A stretch of 5,525 nucleotides of DNA from NCBI GenBank assembly GCA_945906715.1, contig CAMDRK010000194.1:1-5525 (forward strand), in the 5' to 3' direction. How positions within the stretch are numbered: the first letter of the stretch is position 1; the number at the start of each line of letters is the position of its first letter. The DNA is from Nitrospira lenta (GTDB lineage Bacteria; Nitrospirota; Nitrospiria; Nitrospirales; Nitrospiraceae). A model generated the notes under the pieces. The model was not told where the DNA came from and did no database searches. It saw only the letters and a list, made by a program, of their open reading frames with translations. A program made the translations under genes and the position numbers. Positions 5,361-5,525 of this stretch are shown here, piece by piece.

Positions 5361-5525
5361 ATGATGAATTCCGGATCAAAGCAGGGGAATAATCAGAAGC
5401 GATGGATTCTTGCGGTATGGCTCCTGGCCGTTTGGGGGTGCCTCGTCGTGCCGCTGGCTTCAATCGAAGCGTCGGCAACCACCATCTATTCCTATATCGA
5501 TGAGCAAGGCACGCCCGTGATGACG
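5361..5525 (+). CDS. Exported DUF4124-like protein, N-terminal 55 residues only
   Basis: The frame is open to the window edge. ATG 5361 sits 8 nt after AGGAG (5348-5352). GTG 5358 and ATG 5364 are alternatives. The product has a basic n-region (KQGNNQKR), a hydrophobic core (WILAVWLLAVWGCLVVPLA) and a signal peptidase I-type site after IEASA (residue 39). The mature start TTIYSYIDEQGTPVMT matches the DUF4124 opening pattern, in which an aromatic-rich strand precedes D-x-x-G-x-P-V. DUF4124 caps many envelope proteins, including some lytic transglycosylases, so the full product cannot be named from this piece. It is divergent from the BamE-like gene, with 120 bp between the outermost starts. 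Confidence 0.7.
   Translation, partial: MMNSGSKQGNNQKRWILAVWLLAVWGCLVVPLASIEASATTIYSYIDEQGTPVMT

Overview
The window looks like chromosomal DNA of an aerobic, moderately GC-rich Gram-negative bacterium. The mix of a methionine-salvage operon with an O2-dependent acireductone dioxygenase, a secreted FGE/SUMF1-domain protein, a heme-oxygenase-like di-iron protein, and small DUF2007, BamE/SmpA-like and DUF4124 proteins reminds me of Nitrospira (Nitrospirota). That assignment is an inference from gene content, not a database match.

Left end (1-349): the tail of an unidentified plus-strand gene stops at 124. It converges on the end of the minus-strand operon at 350. The gap holds a compact pair of inverted, REP-like imperfect palindromes (229-311) of the GGGGACTGGC / GCCTGTCCC type. 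No other gene is visible in the gap.

Central minus-strand block (3977 down to 350): five tightly packed genes that are probably one operon. In transcription order they are an HDO-fold di-iron protein (PqqC/TenA/CADD-like), a secreted SUMF1/FGE-sulfatase-domain protein, mtnB, mtnD and mtnC. MtnB dehydrates methylthioribulose-1-phosphate. MtnC converts the resulting diketone phosphate to acireductone by enolase and phosphatase steps. MtnD oxidises acireductone with O2 to the 2-keto acid precursor of methionine. The isomerase (MtnA), the phosphorylase (MtnP) and a final transaminase are not in the window. The two leading genes are not canonical salvage genes and are the most interesting part of the locus.

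Plus-strand block (4035-4648): a divergent cluster of a 94-aa unknown protein, a likely 27-aa small ORF and a DUF2007-type protein. The small ORF's stop codon overlaps a start codon of the DUF2007 gene. The 57-bp divergent gap carries a plausible sigma70-type promoter for this cluster.

Right end (4649-5525): a minus-strand membrane-anchored protein with a BamE/SmpA-like domain. A 120-bp divergent intergenic region follows. A plus-strand exported protein with a DUF4124-like start then runs off the window. I saw no tRNA, rRNA, CRISPR array, insertion sequence or phage gene.
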